The translations under genes and the position numbers were made by a program. From an uncultured Kiritimatiellota bacterium (GTDB taxonomy: Bacteria; Verrucomicrobiota; Kiritimatiellia; RFP12; UBA1067), in assembly GCA_934643865.1 (NCBI GenBank), contig CAKUCX010000046.1, positions 1-25,987 of the forward strand: a DNA stretch of 25,987 bases. The letters run 5' to 3'. The notes beneath the pieces are model-generated. The model had not been told where the DNA came from. It ran no database searches and saw nothing but the letters and a program-made list of their open reading frames with translations. Positions 17,651 to 25,777 of this stretch are shown piece by piece (the first letter of the stretch is position 1; the number at the start of each line of letters is the position of its first letter).

Positions 17651-18000
17651 TCTCGGCATCTTCAAGATTATTTCTATGAGAGGCGAGGGCAATGGAAATT
17701 TTCGCCTAGGGCGAAATCCGCTTCCTCCGACGCCTTCTCTCTTCGCTTCTATCCGCACTCAATTCCGGCTTGCTGCCGTGGTGCCCGTTAAGATCCGTCT
17801 TCGGGCTGCCACTGACGCATCGGGCTCGAATGGCCCAGATAATTCTCCCGCAGGCACCGGGACGGGGTGTAGGCTGTGTCATTGGAACGGGATTCACACG
17901 CCGGGCGGCGTTCCCTTCAAGCCGTTCTTCCGCATTCCTCCTCGATTCCCGCGCAGGCGGGGGTGTCCTCCCCGATCGCCCCGGGGACGGGGGCGGAGTT
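17651..18000. other. Non-coding stretch between the array and the transposase remnant
   Basis: No intact gene is seen. A 7-bp hairpin TTTCGCC/GGCGAAA with a TAG loop lies at 17700-17716. A GC-rich segment around 17941-17990 resembles inverted-repeat debris near mobile elements. I cannot assign a function. Confidence 0.4.
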
Positions 18001-18280
18001 CCCGTAGGCTCTTCCAGACTTGAGCATGGCGAGCATGGTCACGGCAAGCTTTCTGGCAACCGCCGTCTTCGCCTTGCCAGATTGCCGCGCGCCTGCGCGC
18101 ATCCCCCACGGGCACGTCGCACCCGCCTGCCTTCGCGCGCGCGCTGATCCAGCGGCGGCAAAGCCCCGTCTCCATCGCTACCGTCGCCCCTCTGTTCCCT
18201 TCAAAGAAGGGCCTGGGCACCTCCGGCGTGTTCACGACCTCCTTGCGCCCGATGACCTTCCCGTGCCTGTCGAGCGCGCT
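18001..18280 (-). pseudogene. IS110-family transposase remnant, internally deleted and frameshifted
   Basis: Read on the minus strand, 18280-18080 encodes an N-terminal piece with L-D-R-H-G-K-V-I-G-R-K-E-V-V-N-T and A-T-V-A-M-E-T-G, which matches the early RuvC-like (DEDD) domain of IS110-type transposases. From about 18093 to 18001 a different frame encodes T-A-V-A-R-K-L-A-V-T-M-L-A-M-L-K, matching the extreme C-terminus of the same family. About 250 central residues are missing and the two parts are out of frame, so it is not functional. It lies just upstream of the hydrogenase promoter on the opposite strand. Confidence 0.6.
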
Positions 18281-18305
18281 CCCCTTCGCGCGAGGTAAAT
18301 TAGTG

Positions 18306-18343
18306 TTGCCTAACAAGGCGGCGGCATGAGATAATTTTATACT
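18306..18343 (+). promoter_or_regulatory. Promoter of the hydrogenase operon
   Basis: TGAGATAAT (18327-18335) is an extended -10 element, with TTGCCT at 18306-18311 as a possible -35 (18-base spacer). A second -10-like TATACT lies at 18338-18343, so two start sites are possible. An AAGGA at about 18361-18365 serves the ATG at 18375. Confidence 0.6.
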
Positions 18344-18374
18344 CAATTTCAACACAACAAAAGGAACTCGTCAC

Positions 18375-18887
18375 ATGTGCGAAAACTGCTCGCCGGCCGT
18401 AGCCGGGAAGTACGCCGAGCTTGATGCGTTCATCGACGGTCTCGACCTGGACCTCGCCGATGAGCGCCGGCGCGGGCGCCTCATCCAGATCCTCCACCGC
18501 GCCCAGCATATCTTCGGCTACCTGCCGCGCGAGGTGCAGCAGCACGTCGCCGCGAGGATGGCGATTCCCGAGAGCGCCGTCTCGGGCGTCGTTTCCTTCT
18601 ACAACTACTTCACGACGAAGCCGAAGGGCAAGTACGTGATCAACGTCTGCCTCGGTACGGCGTGCTACGTGAAGGGCTCCGAGGGCGTGCTGCGCGAGAT
18701 CGAGCGCGTGCTGGGCGTCGAGGCCGACACGCACCCCACGGCCGACGGCCTCTTCTCCGTGAGCGCCCTCCGCTGCGTCGGCGCCTGCGGCCTCGCGCCC
18801 GTCATGATGGTCAACGACCAGGTGTACGGCAAGGTGACGCCCGCGAAGGCCGTCGAAATCATCAACGAATACAAGGCGAAAGGCTGA
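18375..18887 (+). CDS. hydC: [FeFe] hydrogenase NuoE-like [2Fe-2S] subunit
   Basis: This 170-residue protein has the thioredoxin-like [2Fe-2S] fold of NuoE/HydC/HndA. An N-terminal helical part (R-L-I-Q-I-L-H-R-A-Q-H-I-F-G-Y-L-P) precedes the cluster domain, and the four ligands are in place: Cys92 and Cys97 (C-L-G-T-A-C) and Cys134 and Cys138 (C-V-G-A-C-G). In multimeric [FeFe] hydrogenases this subunit passes electrons to or from the flavin subunit. It is the first gene of a three-gene operon with NuoF-like and catalytic subunits. An extra C-E-N-C pair lies at the very N-terminus; I see no known cluster role for it. The ATG is supported by the AAGGA site and by the promoter just upstream. 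Confidence 0.92.
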   Translation: MCENCSPAVAGKYAELDAFIDGLDLDLADERRRGRLIQILHRAQHIFGYLPREVQQHVAARMAIPESAVSGVVSFYNYFTTKPKGKYVINVCLGTACYVKGSEGVLREIERVLGVEADTHPTADGLFSVSALRCVGACGLAPVMMVNDQVYGKVTPAKAVEIINEYKAKG

Positions 18888-18895
18888 GCGCTTCC

Positions 18896-20827
18896 ATGGA
18901 CAAGATCACGAGCAAGGCCGATCTCGACGCCGCGTACGAGGCCGCGAAGGGCAAGCTGGCCCTCCGCCTCGTCGCCCACGGCGAGATCGACTCGAAGAAG
19001 AAGGACATCCTCTGCTGCGGCGGCACGGGCTGCCACGCCTCGGCCTCCCAGACGCTGATGGCGAACCTGCGCGACGAGATCCGCGCGGCCGGCCTGGAGG
19101 CGGACGTCAAGGTCGTCCAGACGGGCTGCTTCGGCTTCTGCGCCCAGGGCCCGATCGTCAAGGTCATGCCGGACAACGTCTTCTACGTGCAGGTCACGCC
19201 GGACGACGCGAAGGAGATCGTGCAGAAGCACATTGTCGGCCACGAGGTCGTCGAGCGCCTCCTCTACGTGGAGCCCACGCTCAAGGCGAAGATCCACGAC
19301 TACGAGAAGATGCCGTTCTACGCGAAGCAGCACCGCATCGCGCTCCGCAACTGCGGCCTCATCGACGCCGAGTCGCTGGAAGACTACATCGCGAACGAAG
19401 GCTACCAGGGCCTCGCGAAGGCGCTCACCTCGATGACGCCCGAGGAGGTCGTGCAGGAGGTGCTCAACTCGGGCCTCTGCGGGCGCGGCGGCGCGGGCTT
19501 CCCCACCGGCCTCAAGTGGAAGATCGCCGCCGGCGTGAAGGCCGACGAGAAGTACATCGTCTGCAACGCCGACGAGGGCGACCCGGGCGCGTTCATGGAC
19601 CGCTCGATCATGGAGGGCGACCCGGGCAGCGTCATCGAGGCGATGGCGATCGGCGCCTACGCGATCGGCGCCCAGCACGGCCTCGTCTACATCCGTGCGG
19701 AGTACCCGCTCGCGGTGAGCCGCCTGCAGATGGCGATCGACCAGGCGCGCGAAGTCGGTCTGCTCGGAAAGAACATCCTCGGCACGGACTTCTGCTTCGA
19801 CATCGAGATCAAGCTCGGCGCCGGCGCGTTCGTCTGCGGCGAGGAGACGGCCCTCATCCACTCGATGGAAGGCCAGCGCGGCGAGCCGACGACGAAGCCG
19901 CCGTTCCCCGCCAACATCGGCGGCGGCTACTGGGGCTGCTCCACGAACGTGAACAACGTGGAGACGTATGCGTCGATCCCCGTGATCCTCGTGAAGGGCG
20001 CCAAGTGGTACGCCCAGATCGGCAACTGGAAGACCGAGACGGACGAGAAGGGCAACTGGACGAAGACCGTGAGCGGCAACGCGGGCACGAAGGTGTTCGC
20101 GCTCGCCGGCCAGGTCAACAACGTCGGCCTCGTCGAAGTGCCGATGGGCACGACCCTGCGCGAGATCATCTACGACATCGGCGGCGGCATCTCCGGCGGC
20201 CATGCGTTCAAGGCGGTGCAGACGGGCGGTCCGTCCGGCGGCTGCATCACGGCCGAGAACCTCGACACGCCGATCGACTACATGAACCTCGGCAAGATCG
20301 GCTCGATGATGGGCTCGGGCGGCATGATCGTCCTCTCCGACAAGGACTGCATGCCCGCGATGGCGAAGTTCTACCTCGGCTTCACGAAGGACGAGAGCTG
20401 CGGCAAGTGTACGCCCTGCCGCATCGGCACGCGCCGCATGCTGGAGATGCTGGAGAAGATCTGCGACGGCAACGGCACCGAGGAGATGCTGGAGGAGCTG
20501 GAGGAACTCGCCAACACGATCAAGGACACCGCGCTCTGCGGCCTCGGCCAGACGGCGCCGAACCCGATCCTCTCCACGCTGCGCTACTTCCGGGACGAGT
20601 ACATCGCCCACGTGCGCGACAAGAAGTGCCCCTCCGGCACCTGCACGAAGCTCTACACGCTCAAGATCACGGACAAGTGCAAGGGCTGCACGAAGTGCGC
20701 GCGCAACTGCCCGGTCAACGCGATCGCGGGCACCGTCAAGCAACTGCACGTCATCGACGTGAAGAAGTGCATCAAGTGCGGCGCGTGCATCACCGCCTGC
20801 CCGTTCAAGGCCATCGTCAAGGAGTGA
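18896..20827 (+). CDS. hydB: [FeFe] hydrogenase NuoF-like flavin subunit
   Basis: This 643-residue protein has, in order, a thioredoxin-like [2Fe-2S] domain (about residues 35-115, C-C-G-G-T-G-C and G-C-F-G-F-C), an NADH/FMN domain with G-R-G-G-A-G-F-P-T-G (196-205) and C-N-A-D-E-G-D-P-G-A, an SLBB domain, the [4Fe-4S] motif C-G-K-C-T-P-C (Cys502, 505, 508), and a C-terminal two-cluster ferredoxin (Cys595/598/601/605 and Cys625/628/631/635). This matches HydB/HndC, the NAD(P)-binding subunit of trimeric or tetrameric hydrogenases, which in characterised cases carry out flavin-linked electron bifurcation. The ATG at 18896 is chosen because it lies just after the hydC stop and begins the first domain. 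No strong ribosome site is visible. Confidence 0.93.
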   Translation: MDKITSKADLDAAYEAAKGKLALRLVAHGEIDSKKKDILCCGGTGCHASASQTLMANLRDEIRAAGLEADVKVVQTGCFGFCAQGPIVKVMPDNVFYVQVTPDDAKEIVQKHIVGHEVVERLLYVEPTLKAKIHDYEKMPFYAKQHRIALRNCGLIDAESLEDYIANEGYQGLAKALTSMTPEEVVQEVLNSGLCGRGGAGFPTGLKWKIAAGVKADEKYIVCNADEGDPGAFMDRSIMEGDPGSVIEAMAIGAYAIGAQHGLVYIRAEYPLAVSRLQMAIDQAREVGLLGKNILGTDFCFDIEIKLGAGAFVCGEETALIHSMEGQRGEPTTKPPFPANIGGGYWGCSTNVNNVETYASIPVILVKGAKWYAQIGNWKTETDEKGNWTKTVSGNAGTKVFALAGQVNNVGLVEVPMGTTLREIIYDIGGGISGGHAFKAVQTGGPSGGCITAENLDTPIDYMNLGKIGSMMGSGGMIVLSDKDCMPAMAKFYLGFTKDESCGKCTPCRIGTRRMLEMLEKICDGNGTEEMLEELEELANTIKDTALCGLGQTAPNPILSTLRYFRDEYIAHVRDKKCPSGTCTKLYTLKITDKCKGCTKCARNCPVNAIAGTVKQLHVIDVKKCIKCGACITACPFKAIVKE

Positions 20828-20878
20828 GGCCGAACCGAAAGGACGGGGGAGCCCCGAACCCCCTCGAAAGGATTTATC

Positions 20879-22645
20879 ATGGCTAATGTTACCGTCACCA
20901 TCAACGGCACCAAGGTCGAGGTGCCCGCCGGCGCGACGATTCTCGACGCGGCGAACAAGATCAACGTCCACATCCCGACGCTGTGCTACTGCCCCGACGT
21001 CGGGTGCGGCACGGCGAACAAGCCCGCCTCCTGCCGCCTCTGCCTCGTGGAGGCGACCGGCATCCGCGGCCCGCGCAAGATCCTCGTGCCGGCCTGCGCG
21101 ACCCCGCTCGCCCGCGACGGCGTGGAGGTGTGGACGAACTCGAACCGCGCCCTCAAGGCGCGCCGCACCGTGCTCGAACTGCTCCTCTCGGACCACCCGC
21201 AGACGTGCCTCACCTGCGCGAAGAACCAGGACTGCGAGCTGCAGAAGCTCGCCGCCGAGTTCGGCGTGCGCGAGATCCCGTTCCGGGGTGAGATGAACAC
21301 GTTCCCCGTCGACAAGTCCGCCGCCATCATGCGCGACCTCTCGAAGTGCGTGATGTGCCGCCGCTGCGAGACGGTGTGTAACAAGGTGCAGACCGTCGGC
21401 GCGCTCACGGGCAACGGGCGCGGCTTCGGCGCCAAGGTCGGCACGGCCTCGATGATTCCGCTCGCGGACTCGAGCTGCACGTTCTGCGGCCAGTGCGTCA
21501 ACGTCTGCCCCGTCGGCGCGATCGTCGGCGTGAGCTACGTCAAGGACGTCTGGAAGGCGATCAACGACCCCACGAAGACCGTGATCGTGCAGACCGCCCC
21601 CGCCGTGCGCGTCGCGATCGGCCAGGAGTACGGCTTCCCGCTCGGCGCGCCCGTCACGGGCAAGCTCGTCGCCGGCCTGCGCCGCCTCGGCTTCGACAAG
21701 GTGTTCGACACGGACTTCTCCGCCGACCTCACGATCATGGAGGAGGGCCACGAACTCGTCGAGCGCGTGAAGGCCGGGAAGAACCTCCCGATCCTCACCT
21801 CCTGCTGCCCCGGATGGATCAACTTCCTCGAACACCACTACCCGGACCTCCTCGACATCCCGTCGAGCTGCAAGAGCCCGCAGCAGATGTTCGGCGCGAT
21901 CGCGAAGAGCTACTACGCCGAGAAGGTCGGCGTGAAGCCCGAGGACCTCGTCGTCGTCTCCGTGATGCCGTGCCAGGCGAAGAAGTACGAGGCCGCGCGC
22001 CCCGAGTTCGCCCCCAACGGCGTGTGGGACGTCGACTATGTCGTCACGACGCGCGAACTCGTCGCGATGCTCCACGAGGCGGGCGTCAACCTCGCGAACC
22101 TCGAAGACGAGGAATACGACAGCCCGCTCGGCGAATCCACCGGCGCCGGCGTCATCTTCGGCGTGACGGGCGGCGTCCTGGAGGCGGCGCTCCGCAGCGT
22201 CCACACGATGCTCACGGGCGAGAACCTCGCCGGCGACGCGATCAACTTCCGCGCGGTGCGCGGCCTCGACGGCGTGAAGGAGGCGAAGGTGGAGGTCGCC
22301 CCCGGCATGACGGTGAACGTTGCGATCGCCTCCGGCCTCGGCAACGCCCGCAAGGTCCTCGACATGGTGCGCGCCGACCGTGGCCGCTTCCAGGCCATCG
22401 AGATCATGGCCTGCCCCGGCGGCTGCATCAACGGCGGCGGCCAGCCGTTCATCCACGAGGACCGCAAGGGCACGCTGGAGCGCCGCATGGAGGGCCTCTA
22501 CGCGGAGGACGCCGGCAAGCCCTGCCGCCTCTCGCACGAGAACCCCGACATCAAGAAGCTCTACGAGGCTTTCCTGGGCGAGCCCGGCTCGGAGAAGGCG
22601 CACCGCCTCCTCCACACGGTCTACCACCACAACGCCCGTAGCTGA
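20879..22645 (+). CDS. hydA: [FeFe] hydrogenase catalytic subunit
   Basis: This 588-residue protein has an N-terminal [2Fe-2S] ferredoxin domain (C-Y-C-P-D-V-G-C, C-R-L-C), a His-Cys3 [4Fe-4S] site (H-P-Q-T-C-L-T-C), a two-cluster ferredoxin (C-V-M-C-R-R-C and C-T-F-C-G-Q-C), and the H-cluster domain. All three H-cluster signatures are intact: T-S-C-C-P-G-W (307-313), M-P-C-Q-A-K-K (363-369) and M-A-C-P-G-G-C (510-516). It should reversibly reduce protons to hydrogen. With the two upstream genes it forms the HydABC type, often using reduced ferredoxin plus NAD(P)H. AAAGGA eight bases before the ATG supports the start. The HydE, HydF and HydG maturases are not in the window and must be elsewhere. 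Confidence 0.95.
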   Translation: MANVTVTINGTKVEVPAGATILDAANKINVHIPTLCYCPDVGCGTANKPASCRLCLVEATGIRGPRKILVPACATPLARDGVEVWTNSNRALKARRTVLELLLSDHPQTCLTCAKNQDCELQKLAAEFGVREIPFRGEMNTFPVDKSAAIMRDLSKCVMCRRCETVCNKVQTVGALTGNGRGFGAKVGTASMIPLADSSCTFCGQCVNVCPVGAIVGVSYVKDVWKAINDPTKTVIVQTAPAVRVAIGQEYGFPLGAPVTGKLVAGLRRLGFDKVFDTDFSADLTIMEEGHELVERVKAGKNLPILTSCCPGWINFLEHHYPDLLDIPSSCKSPQQMFGAIAKSYYAEKVGVKPEDLVVVSVMPCQAKKYEAARPEFAPNGVWDVDYVVTTRELVAMLHEAGVNLANLEDEEYDSPLGESTGAGVIFGVTGGVLEAALRSVHTMLTGENLAGDAINFRAVRGLDGVKEAKVEVAPGMTVNVAIASGLGNARKVLDMVRADRGRFQAIEIMACPGGCINGGGQPFIHEDRKGTLERRMEGLYAEDAGKPCRLSHENPDIKKLYEAFLGEPGSEKAHRLLHTVYHHNARS

Positions 22646-22673
22646 CGCGGCGTGGAGAAGACGTGACAAAGGA

Positions 22674-22709
22674 CGGCGGGGACGCGACGTTGCGGTCGCG
22701 CCCCCGCCG
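22674..22709 (+). terminator. Strong hairpin after the hydrogenase operon
   Basis: CGGCGGGGACGCGAC (22674-22688) pairs with GTCGCGCCCCCGCCG (22695-22709) around a 6-base loop, 15 pairs with one A/C mismatch. It lies 28 bases after the hydA stop. The following bases (CTTCCTTCGG) give only a weak pyrimidine tract, so it is probably a terminator or transcript-end stabiliser. Confidence 0.6.
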
Positions 22710-22745
22710 CTTCCTTCGGAACGGCTCCTCGCGCGCAGAACCGCC

Positions 22746-23537
22746 ATGGACACGCTCTTTCAGGTCAGGGACCTCCATGTCGTCTATCGCCGGCCGGGCG
22801 GAACGCCCCTGGAGGCGGTGAAGGGGGTGAGCTTCTCGCTCGCGGCGGGCGAGACGCTCGGCATCGTGGGCGAGAGCGGCAGCGGCAAGTCGACGATCGC
22901 CAAGGCGCTCCTTCTCCTTGAGCCGCGCGCGGGCGGCGAGATCCTCTTCTGCGGGAAGGACGTCGCGACGTTCGGGCGTGCGGCCGTCCGCGCCTACCGC
23001 CGCGACGTGCAGATGGTCTTCCAGGACGCGGTCGGTTCGCTCAACCCGCGCATGACGATTCGCCAGGCGCTCGCCGAGGCGCTGCGGTCCGCGCGGGGCC
23101 GGGCGCGTGCCGCATCCCCCGCCTCCCTTCTGGACGTCGTGGGGCTTTCCTCGGCCGTCCTCGACCAGTATCCGCGCGAGCTTTCGGGCGGGCAGTGCCA
23201 GCGCGCGTCGTTCGCGCGGGCGCTCGCGGTGGAGCCGCGCGTCCTCGTGGCGGACGAGCCCGTCTCCGCCTTGGACGTTTCCGTGCAGGCGCGCATCCTC
23301 AATCTGCTGCGCGACCTGCGTCGGGATCTTGGCCTTTCGGTGATCCTCATCGCGCACGACCTCGCCGTCGTGCGCAACGTCTGCGACCGCGTGTGCGTGA
23401 TGCACAAGGGCCTCTTCGCGGATGCGGGGCCGGCGGCGGAGGTCTTCGCCCATCCGACGAGCGCCTACACGAAGGACCTGCTCGCCGCCGTCCCGGACGT
23501 CGCGCGCGCGCTCGCGAAGCGGCGGGGGCTCGCCTGA
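22746..23537 (+). CDS. Peptide/nickel-type ABC transporter ATP-binding protein (OppF/DppF-like)
   Basis: This 263-residue ATPase has Walker A G-E-S-G-S-G-K-S-T, the family's V-F-Q-D-A-V-G-S-L-N-P-R Q-loop, the signature L-S-G-G-Q-C-Q-R, Walker B V-L-V-A-D-E-P, and I-A-H-D with the H-loop histidine. S-A-L-D-V-S-V-Q-A and a C-terminal H-P-x-x-x-Y-T-K-D-L-L-A-A segment are typical of OppD/OppF/DppF proteins that energise uptake of oligopeptides or nickel. The signature has Cys where most relatives have Arg or Lys. It stands alone: no permease, binding protein or second ATPase flanks it. Nickel supply to the neighbouring hydrogenase is unlikely because that enzyme is of the [FeFe] type. The start ATG lies 36 bases after the hairpin. 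Confidence 0.82.
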   Translation: MDTLFQVRDLHVVYRRPGGTPLEAVKGVSFSLAAGETLGIVGESGSGKSTIAKALLLLEPRAGGEILFCGKDVATFGRAAVRAYRRDVQMVFQDAVGSLNPRMTIRQALAEALRSARGRARAASPASLLDVVGLSSAVLDQYPRELSGGQCQRASFARALAVEPRVLVADEPVSALDVSVQARILNLLRDLRRDLGLSVILIAHDLAVVRNVCDRVCVMHKGLFADAGPAAEVFAHPTSAYTKDLLAAVPDVARALAKRRGLA

Positions 23538-23567
23538 GGCGTTTTCTGCGGACGCCCGCCGAAAATG

Positions 23568-23576
23568 TGCTATACT
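23568..23576 (+). promoter_or_regulatory. Extended -10 promoter of argG
   Basis: TGCTATACT is an extended -10 element in an AT-rich island. The 15 bases 23568-23582 are identical to those before the permease gene at 5886-5900. Here the ATG is 37 bases downstream and is preceded by AGAGGAAAGG at about 23594-23603, so this transcript has a normal leader. Confidence 0.6.
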
Positions 23577-23613
23577 ATCCGCCGTCTTTTTTAAGAGGAA
23601 AGGTTCGTCTAAC

Positions 23614-24849
23614 ATGAAACTGGCTGATCTCAAAGGCAAAACCGTCGGCGTGTGCGTCTCGGGCGGGCTCGACTCGAAGACCATCTGCTGCGTCCTGAAG
23701 GACGCGGGCGTGAACGTAAAGGCGTTCTCGGCGAACGTCGGCCAGCCGGACGAGAAGGACATCAACGACATCAAGAAGAAGATGGCCCCCACCGGCGTCG
23801 AGACGACGATCGTCGACGTCACGAAGGAGATGGCCGACATCTGCTTCGAGACCGTGAAGTGCCAGGCGATGTACGACGGCGGCTACTGGAACTCGACGGG
23901 CATCGCCCGCGCCGTCACGGTGCAGAAGCTTCTCCCGGCGATGAAGAAGGCCGGCTGCACGGCGCTCGTCCACGGCGCGACGGGGCGCGGCAACGACCAG
24001 ATGCGCTTCGAGCGCTACGTGAACGTCCTCGACCCGAAGTTCGGCGTGTACGCCCCCTGGCGCGACGCGGACCTGCTCAAGAAGTTCCCGGGCCGCACGC
24101 AGATGGTCGCCTTCCTCGCCGAACGCGGCATCACGGCGTTCGTCGGCACGAAGAAGAAGTACTCGACGGACGGGAACCTCGCGGGCCTCTCGCACGAGGC
24201 GGAGGACCTGGAGTCGATGGAGACGTCGATGCGCATCGTCAAGCCCACGATGGGCGTGTGGCCCGACAAGGCCCCGAACCGGATCGAGAAGGTCGCGCTC
24301 GCCTTCGCGAAGGGCCGTTGCGTCGCGGTGAATGGCCAGAAGATGACGCCCTACGAGGCCATGCTGGAAGTGAACCGGATCGGCGGGCGCAACGGCATCG
24401 GCATGAAGCACGCGCTGGAGAACCGCATCATCGGCACGAAGAGCCGCGGCGTCTACGAGGCGCCGGGCATGGAGGTGCTCGGCTGGGGCCTCAAGTACGT
24501 CTACGAGGGGCTGATGGACCGCCGCTCGGCGCTCCTCTTCCAGCACCTCTCGCGCCTCGTCGCCGACCAGATCTACGACGGGCGCTGGTTCGACCCGGCG
24601 ACGCGCGCGGCGCGCGCGGCCATCCAGGTGTGGGCTGACAAGGCGACGGCCGAGGTCACGCTCGGGCTCTACAAGGGCAACATCTTCTTCGAGAGCCTCA
24701 CGGGGCTCAAGGCGACGATCTACAACGAGGCCGACAGCTCGATGGAGGCCTCCGACGGCCTCAACCCGCACAGCTCGCAGGGCTTCGCCGAGATCCAGTC
24801 GGTCGAGGCGAAGATGCTCGCGAAGGCGGGGCAGATCGCCGCGAAGTAA
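23614..24849 (+). CDS. argG: Argininosuccinate synthase
   Basis: This 411-residue protein joins citrulline and aspartate at the expense of ATP, the next-to-last step of arginine synthesis. The N-terminal PP-loop reads S-G-G-L-D-S-K (16-22); most relatives have S-G-G-L-D-T-S. H-G-A-T-G-R-G-N-D-Q-M-R-F corresponds to the conserved H-G-x-T-G-K-G-N-D-Q segment that contacts aspartate and citrulline. Length is close to the usual 400-450. It has its own promoter and ribosome site, and no other arginine gene is adjacent. The variant PP-loop and M-K-L-A-D-L-K-G-K-T start suggest a divergent branch, so a related ligase is possible but less likely. Confidence 0.85.
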   Translation: MKLADLKGKTVGVCVSGGLDSKTICCVLKDAGVNVKAFSANVGQPDEKDINDIKKKMAPTGVETTIVDVTKEMADICFETVKCQAMYDGGYWNSTGIARAVTVQKLLPAMKKAGCTALVHGATGRGNDQMRFERYVNVLDPKFGVYAPWRDADLLKKFPGRTQMVAFLAERGITAFVGTKKKYSTDGNLAGLSHEAEDLESMETSMRIVKPTMGVWPDKAPNRIEKVALAFAKGRCVAVNGQKMTPYEAMLEVNRIGGRNGIGMKHALENRIIGTKSRGVYEAPGMEVLGWGLKYVYEGLMDRRSALLFQHLSRLVADQIYDGRWFDPATRAARAAIQVWADKATAEVTLGLYKGNIFFESLTGLKATIYNEADSSMEASDGLNPHSSQGFAEIQSVEAKMLAKAGQIAAK

Positions 24850-24932
24850 GGCGGACGCCGCAGGGACGGAGAGGGGCGGCCGGGGATTCTGCGTGAACCT
24901 CTCGGTCGCCTTCTTCGTTTAACGTCACAGTC

Positions 24933-25373
24933 ATGAACAGCGAACTTCAGTGGTTTTTCGACGGCGGGCCGGTGATGTGGCCCATCCTGGCCCTCTCGGT
25001 GGTCGGGGTCGCGCTCGTCGTCGAGCGGCTTCTCGCGTTCCGGCGCTTCGCCCGCGAGACAGGGCCCTTCGACGACCCGCAGGGCCGCCTCAACCGCCTC
25101 CAGCGCGGCTTCGGGCTGCTCTCGACGATCATCACCGCCGAGCCGATGCTCGGCATCCTCGGCACGGTGACGGGCATCATCAAGACGTTCGGCTCCTTCA
25201 AACTCGCCGGGAACGCCTCCCCCCTCGCCGCGACGGCGGGCATCGGCGAGGCGCTCATCACGACGGCGGCGGGCATCGTCGCCGCGCTCGTCCTCCTCTT
25301 CCCCTACAACTTCCTGCTCGGCCTCCTCGCGGCGGCGGCGGCGCGCCTGGAGCGGGACGGGGCGCGGCCGTGA
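24933..25373 (+). CDS. exbB: ExbB/TolQ-family proton channel, unusually short
   Basis: This 146-residue protein has a first membrane segment (about residues 13-33), a short cytoplasmic part, and the two conserved C-terminal segments with E-P-M-L-G-I-L-G-T-V-T-G-I-I and I-T-T-A-A-G-I-V-A-A-L, which line the proton path in ExbB/TolQ/MotA proteins. The cytoplasmic region between segments one and two is only about 35 residues, against roughly 90-110 in typical ExbB. It should form an inner-membrane complex with the ExbD encoded next, powering a TonB-type protein. The gene ends in a GTGA overlap with exbD. No clear ribosome site precedes the ATG. Confidence 0.82.
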   Translation: MNSELQWFFDGGPVMWPILALSVVGVALVVERLLAFRRFARETGPFDDPQGRLNRLQRGFGLLSTIITAEPMLGILGTVTGIIKTFGSFKLAGNASPLAATAGIGEALITTAAGIVAALVLLFPYNFLLGLLAAAAARLERDGARP

Positions 25374-25777
25374 AGCTCTCGTCGCCGTTCCTCGCGCGCG
25401 CGTCGCGCCTTGAACTCGTCTCGCTGATGGACGTGATGTTCCTCGTCCTCGTCTTCTTCGTCTACGCCGTCTTCGACATGGCCGTCCACCGGGGGATGAA
25501 GGTCGACCTCCCCCATGCGGCGGGCGTCCACGAGCGGGGCGAGCGGATCGTCGTCACGCTCGACGCGCACGACGCGCTGCAGCTCAACGGGCGCGCGCTG
25601 GGGCGGGAGGCGCTCGTCGCGGAGGTGGGGCGCCTTGCGGCGGTGAAGCCCGACCTGCCCGTCCTCATCTCGGGCGACCGCGCGGCCTCGCTCGGCGCGG
25701 GCATCGAGCTTCTGGCGCAGCTGAAGGCCGCCGGCGTCGAGAAGGCGAGCGTGCAGGTGGCGGGGAGCGGAAAATGA
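25370..25777 (+). CDS. exbD: ExbD/TolR-family protein
   Basis: This 135-residue protein has a short cytoplasmic N-terminus, one membrane segment containing the essential aspartate in S-L-M-D-V-M-F-L-V-L-V-F-F, and a periplasmic domain with the usual V-D-L-P strand and a repeated strand-helix pattern. The aspartate is the proton-binding residue of ExbD/TolR. It starts with GTG overlapping the exbB stop and ends in an ATGA overlap with the next gene, so all three are translationally coupled. TolR is an alternative reading, but the partner downstream looks like TonB rather than TolA. Confidence 0.85.
   Translation: MKLSSPFLARASRLELVSLMDVMFLVLVFFVYAVFDMAVHRGMKVDLPHAAGVHERGERIVVTLDAHDALQLNGRALGREALVAEVGRLAAVKPDLPVLISGDRAASLGAGIELLAQLKAAGVEKASVQVAGSGK

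Noticed and set aside
16985..17791. Repeat-protein-like open frames on both strands through the 102-bp array
   Set aside because: The repeat length is a multiple of three and the unit lacks stops in several frames, so frames stay open automatically. No ribosome site, no known repeat family, and the same array reads open on both strands.
18665..22753. Very long open frame on the minus strand (over 1,300 codons) opposite the hydrogenase genes
   Set aside because: It mirrors the codon bias of the GC-rich genes on the other strand. Its translation is low-complexity Arg/Ala/Asp/Val-rich sequence with no recognisable domain. The same applies to the long minus-strand frames at 146-2494, 2507-5857, 5535-9254, 8461-11247 and 11795-14698.
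22746..23537. Nickel importer ATPase serving the hydrogenase
   Set aside because: The adjacent hydrogenase is the [FeFe] type and does not use nickel. No other transporter subunit is nearby.
24869..24910. Riboswitch or terminator between argG and exbB
   Set aside because: GAGAGG (24869-24874) can pair with CCTCTC (24898-24903), but the stem is only six pairs with a long loop and no T-run, and I recognise no riboswitch core.
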